Below, piece after piece: positions 4,526 to 6,324 of a stretch of 6,324 bases of DNA. The notes beneath the pieces are model-generated. The model was not told the origin of the DNA. It did not search any database and was given only the letters and a program-made list of their open reading frames with translations. The DNA lies in contig SKWP01000169.1 of NCBI GenBank assembly GCA_007128865.1, positions 1-6,324 of the forward strand, in the 5' to 3' direction. The DNA is from Paracoccaceae bacterium. GTDB lineage: Bacteria > Pseudomonadota > Alphaproteobacteria > Rhodobacterales > Rhodobacteraceae. Every line of letters starts with the position of its first letter. Within the stretch, counting starts at the first letter, position 1. The translations under genes and the position numbers were made by a program.

Positions 4526-6324
4526 GTGGCGCGCAACGTTTCGGAACGGCGCGAGATGATGGCGGTGCGTGCGGCCGGGATGTTCCGGTATTTCACCCGC
4601 CACCGCACCGCGGCGAACCTGATCCTTGCGTTGATGCTGGTGGCTGGCCTGGCCGCGCTGCCGAACATGCGGGCACAGTTCTTTCCCGATGTGGTGTCGG
4701 ACAACATCACCGTCACCGTCAACTGGCCCGGCGCCGGCGCCGAAGACGTGGACATGGGCGTTGTCGACCTGCTGGAACCGGTGTTGCTGCAGCTTGACGG
4801 GGTCGAGGGCACAACGGCGCGGTCTGCCGAGGGGCGGGCGACGATTACGGTCAGTTTCGAGCCCGGCACCGACATGACCCGCGCCGAAGACGATGTGCTG
4901 ACCGCCCTGGCCGAGGCCAGCGCCCTGCCGGACGGCGCCGAAGAGCCGCGCATTCGTCGCGGCAGCTGGTTCGACCGGGTTACGGATGTGGTCATCACCG
5001 GCCCGGTCGGGATCGACCAGCTCGGCCGGTTTGCCGATGAATATGTGGCGCGGCTGTTTGCCGAGGGCGTCACCCGGACGACCATTCGCGGCATTGCCGC
5101 GCCCGAGACCGTGGTCGAGGTTTCAACCCTGTCGCTGATCCGGCATGACCTGACCATGGCCCAGATCGCAAGGGCCATCGACGCCGAGACCCGCGCCGGT
5201 GCGGCCGGCGAGGTAAGCGGCGGAACCGCCCGTGTCCGAACCGGCGCGCCGCGCCGCAGCGCCGACGAGATCTCGGGCATCGTGCTGCGACGGGCGGCCG
5301 ACGGCGCGGTTCTGACGCTGGGTGATGTGGCCGAGGTGCGGGTCGGCGCGGCAGACCGCGACAGGGCGCTGTTTGTGGGAAACAACCCGGCCGTCATCGT
5401 GCGTGTGGACCGGTCGGTTGCCGGCGATGCGCTGGCAATCCAGGCATCGGCACAGAAGGCGGCGCGCGAACTGGCGCCGACGCTGCCCTCGGGCGTCAAT
5501 GTCGAACTGGTGCGCACCCGCGCCGAGGTGATCTCGGGGCGGTTGCAGCTGCTGCTCAAGAACGGTGCCATGGGTCTGGCACTGGTGGTGGCGCTGCTGT
5601 TTCTGTTCCTGAACGCGCGAACCGCATTCTGGGTCGCGGCGGGGATTCCGGTGGCGATGCTGGCCGCGATTGCGGCGATGTATGCCATGGGCCTGACCTT
5701 CAACATGATCTCGCTTTTTGCGCTGATCATCACGCTGGGCATCGTGGTGGACGATGCCATCGTGGTTGGCGAACATGCAGACTGGCGGGCGCGCGAGCTG
5801 GGTGAATCGCCCGCCGAGGCCGCCGAACGGGCCGCCACCCGCATGGCGCTGCCGGTGTTTGCCGCCTCGGTCACGACGGTGATCGCGTTTCTGGCGCTTG
5901 TCGTGATCGGGGGGCGCTTTGGCAATCTGATCAAGGACATTCCGCTAACGGTTACGGCGGTTCTGATCGCATCGCTGATCGAATGCTTCGTCATCCTGCC
6001 CAACCACATGCACCACGCGCTGTTGTCGCGGGCGAAGGAACGCTGGTACGACTGGCCCTCGCGCGTCGTGAACCGCGGCTTTCGAAAGCTGCGTGAAACC
6101 GCCTTCAGGCCGCTGATGTGGCTGGTGGTTCGGGCGCGCTATCCGGTTCTGGCGGCGGCCGTCTTCCTGCTGGCGTCGCAGGCGGCGCTGTTCATTCGGG
6201 GCGATGTGCAATGGCGGTTCTTCGTGCCGCCCGAAGAAGGCGCCGTGACGGCAAACTTTGCCATGCTTCCGGGTGCGACGCGTGCCGATACCATGGCGAT
6301 GATGCGCGAATTGCAGCGCGCCAC
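4526..6324 (+). CDS. RND efflux permease (AcrB-like), 3' end beyond the window
   Basis: The frame stays open to the right edge, giving 599 complete codons of an expected 1,000 or more. It is a proton-driven inner-membrane exporter of the AcrB superfamily. Visible parts in order are a basic cytoplasmic N-terminus, TM1 (about 29-46) ending PNMRAQFFPDV, the first periplasmic porter region (about 57-335), TM2 (about 347-364), TM3 (367-389), TM4 (about 394-416), TM5 (441-463), TM6 (about 471-491), a cytoplasmic linker, TM7 (about 541-557) and the start of the second periplasmic loop. TM4 holds GIVVDDAIVVGEH (405-417); Asp409 and Asp410 correspond to the AcrB proton-relay pair. Aspartates there favour a drug or amphiphile exporter over a heavy-metal one. 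The GTG at 4526, 4 bp after the adaptor stop and 8 bases after GGGGG, is preferred; ATG at 4556 is possible. The end, substrate and outer-membrane partner are not visible. Confidence 0.93.
   Translation, partial: MARNVSERREMMAVRAAGMFRYFTRHRTAANLILALMLVAGLAALPNMRAQFFPDVVSDNITVTVNWPGAGAEDVDMGVVDLLEPVLLQLDGVEGTTARSAEGRATITVSFEPGTDMTRAEDDVLTALAEASALPDGAEEPRIRRGSWFDRVTDVVITGPVGIDQLGRFADEYVARLFAEGVTRTTIRGIAAPETVVEVSTLSLIRHDLTMAQIARAIDAETRAGAAGEVSGGTARVRTGAPRRSADEISGIVLRRAADGAVLTLGDVAEVRVGAADRDRALFVGNNPAVIVRVDRSVAGDALAIQASAQKAARELAPTLPSGVNVELVRTRAEVISGRLQLLLKNGAMGLALVVALLFLFLNARTAFWVAAGIPVAMLAAIAAMYAMGLTFNMISLFALIITLGIVVDDAIVVGEHADWRARELGESPAEAAERAATRMALPVFAASVTTVIAFLALVVIGGRFGNLIKDIPLTVTAVLIASLIECFVILPNHMHHALLSRAKERWYDWPSRVVNRGFRKLRETAFRPLMWLVVRARYPVLAAAVFLLASQAALFIRGDVQWRFFVPPEEGAVTANFAMLPGATRADTMAMMRELQRA

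Noticed and set aside
2929..6009. A 1,026-codon open reading frame on the minus strand, antisense to the adaptor and permease.
   Set aside because: Its protein is dominated by Ser, Arg, Ala and Thr with no recognisable domain, and it lies opposite two well-supported genes. Long antisense frames free of stops are expected in DNA this G+C-rich.

Overview
The window looks like a chromosomal housekeeping segment from an alphaproteobacterium, most likely a member of the Rhodobacterales. The reasons are a strongly G+C-rich sequence with G/C at most third codon positions, the form of the uracil-DNA glycosylase, and a pyrB / UDG / moaB / RND gene order that I recognise as typical of that group. The lineage is an inference from protein character, not from a marker gene.

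Layout: two divergent transcription units start from a 93-bp gap (1422-1514). Leftward run pyrB (aspartate carbamoyltransferase, 1421 to 465) and a small two-helix membrane protein with a bacterial PH-like domain (472 to 20), which overlap by 8 bp. Rightward run a family 4-like uracil-DNA glycosylase (1515-2315) and a MoaB/MogA molybdopterin protein (2312-2854), which share an ATGA overlap. After a 134-bp gap with candidate promoter elements comes an RND efflux pair: a periplasmic adaptor with an unusual C-terminal extension (2989-4521) and an RND permease (4526 onward) that runs off the right edge after 599 codons. The permease is not closed by a stop codon here, but it is clearly coding.

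How the genes work together: pyrB makes carbamoyl-aspartate for pyrimidine synthesis. The adaptor and permease should form the inner-membrane and periplasmic parts of a tripartite efflux pump, whose outer-membrane channel is not in the window. UDG and MoaB are translationally coupled but act in different pathways (uracil repair and molybdenum cofactor synthesis). I see no RNA gene, mobile element, CRISPR array or phage feature.

No clearly new multi-gene system is visible. The points most worth a second look are the loss of three of the four iron-sulfur ligand positions in the UDG, the extra C-terminal helical tail of the adaptor, the PH-like membrane protein coupled to pyrB, and a possibly leaderless UDG transcript whose candidate -10 lies in an inverted repeat.
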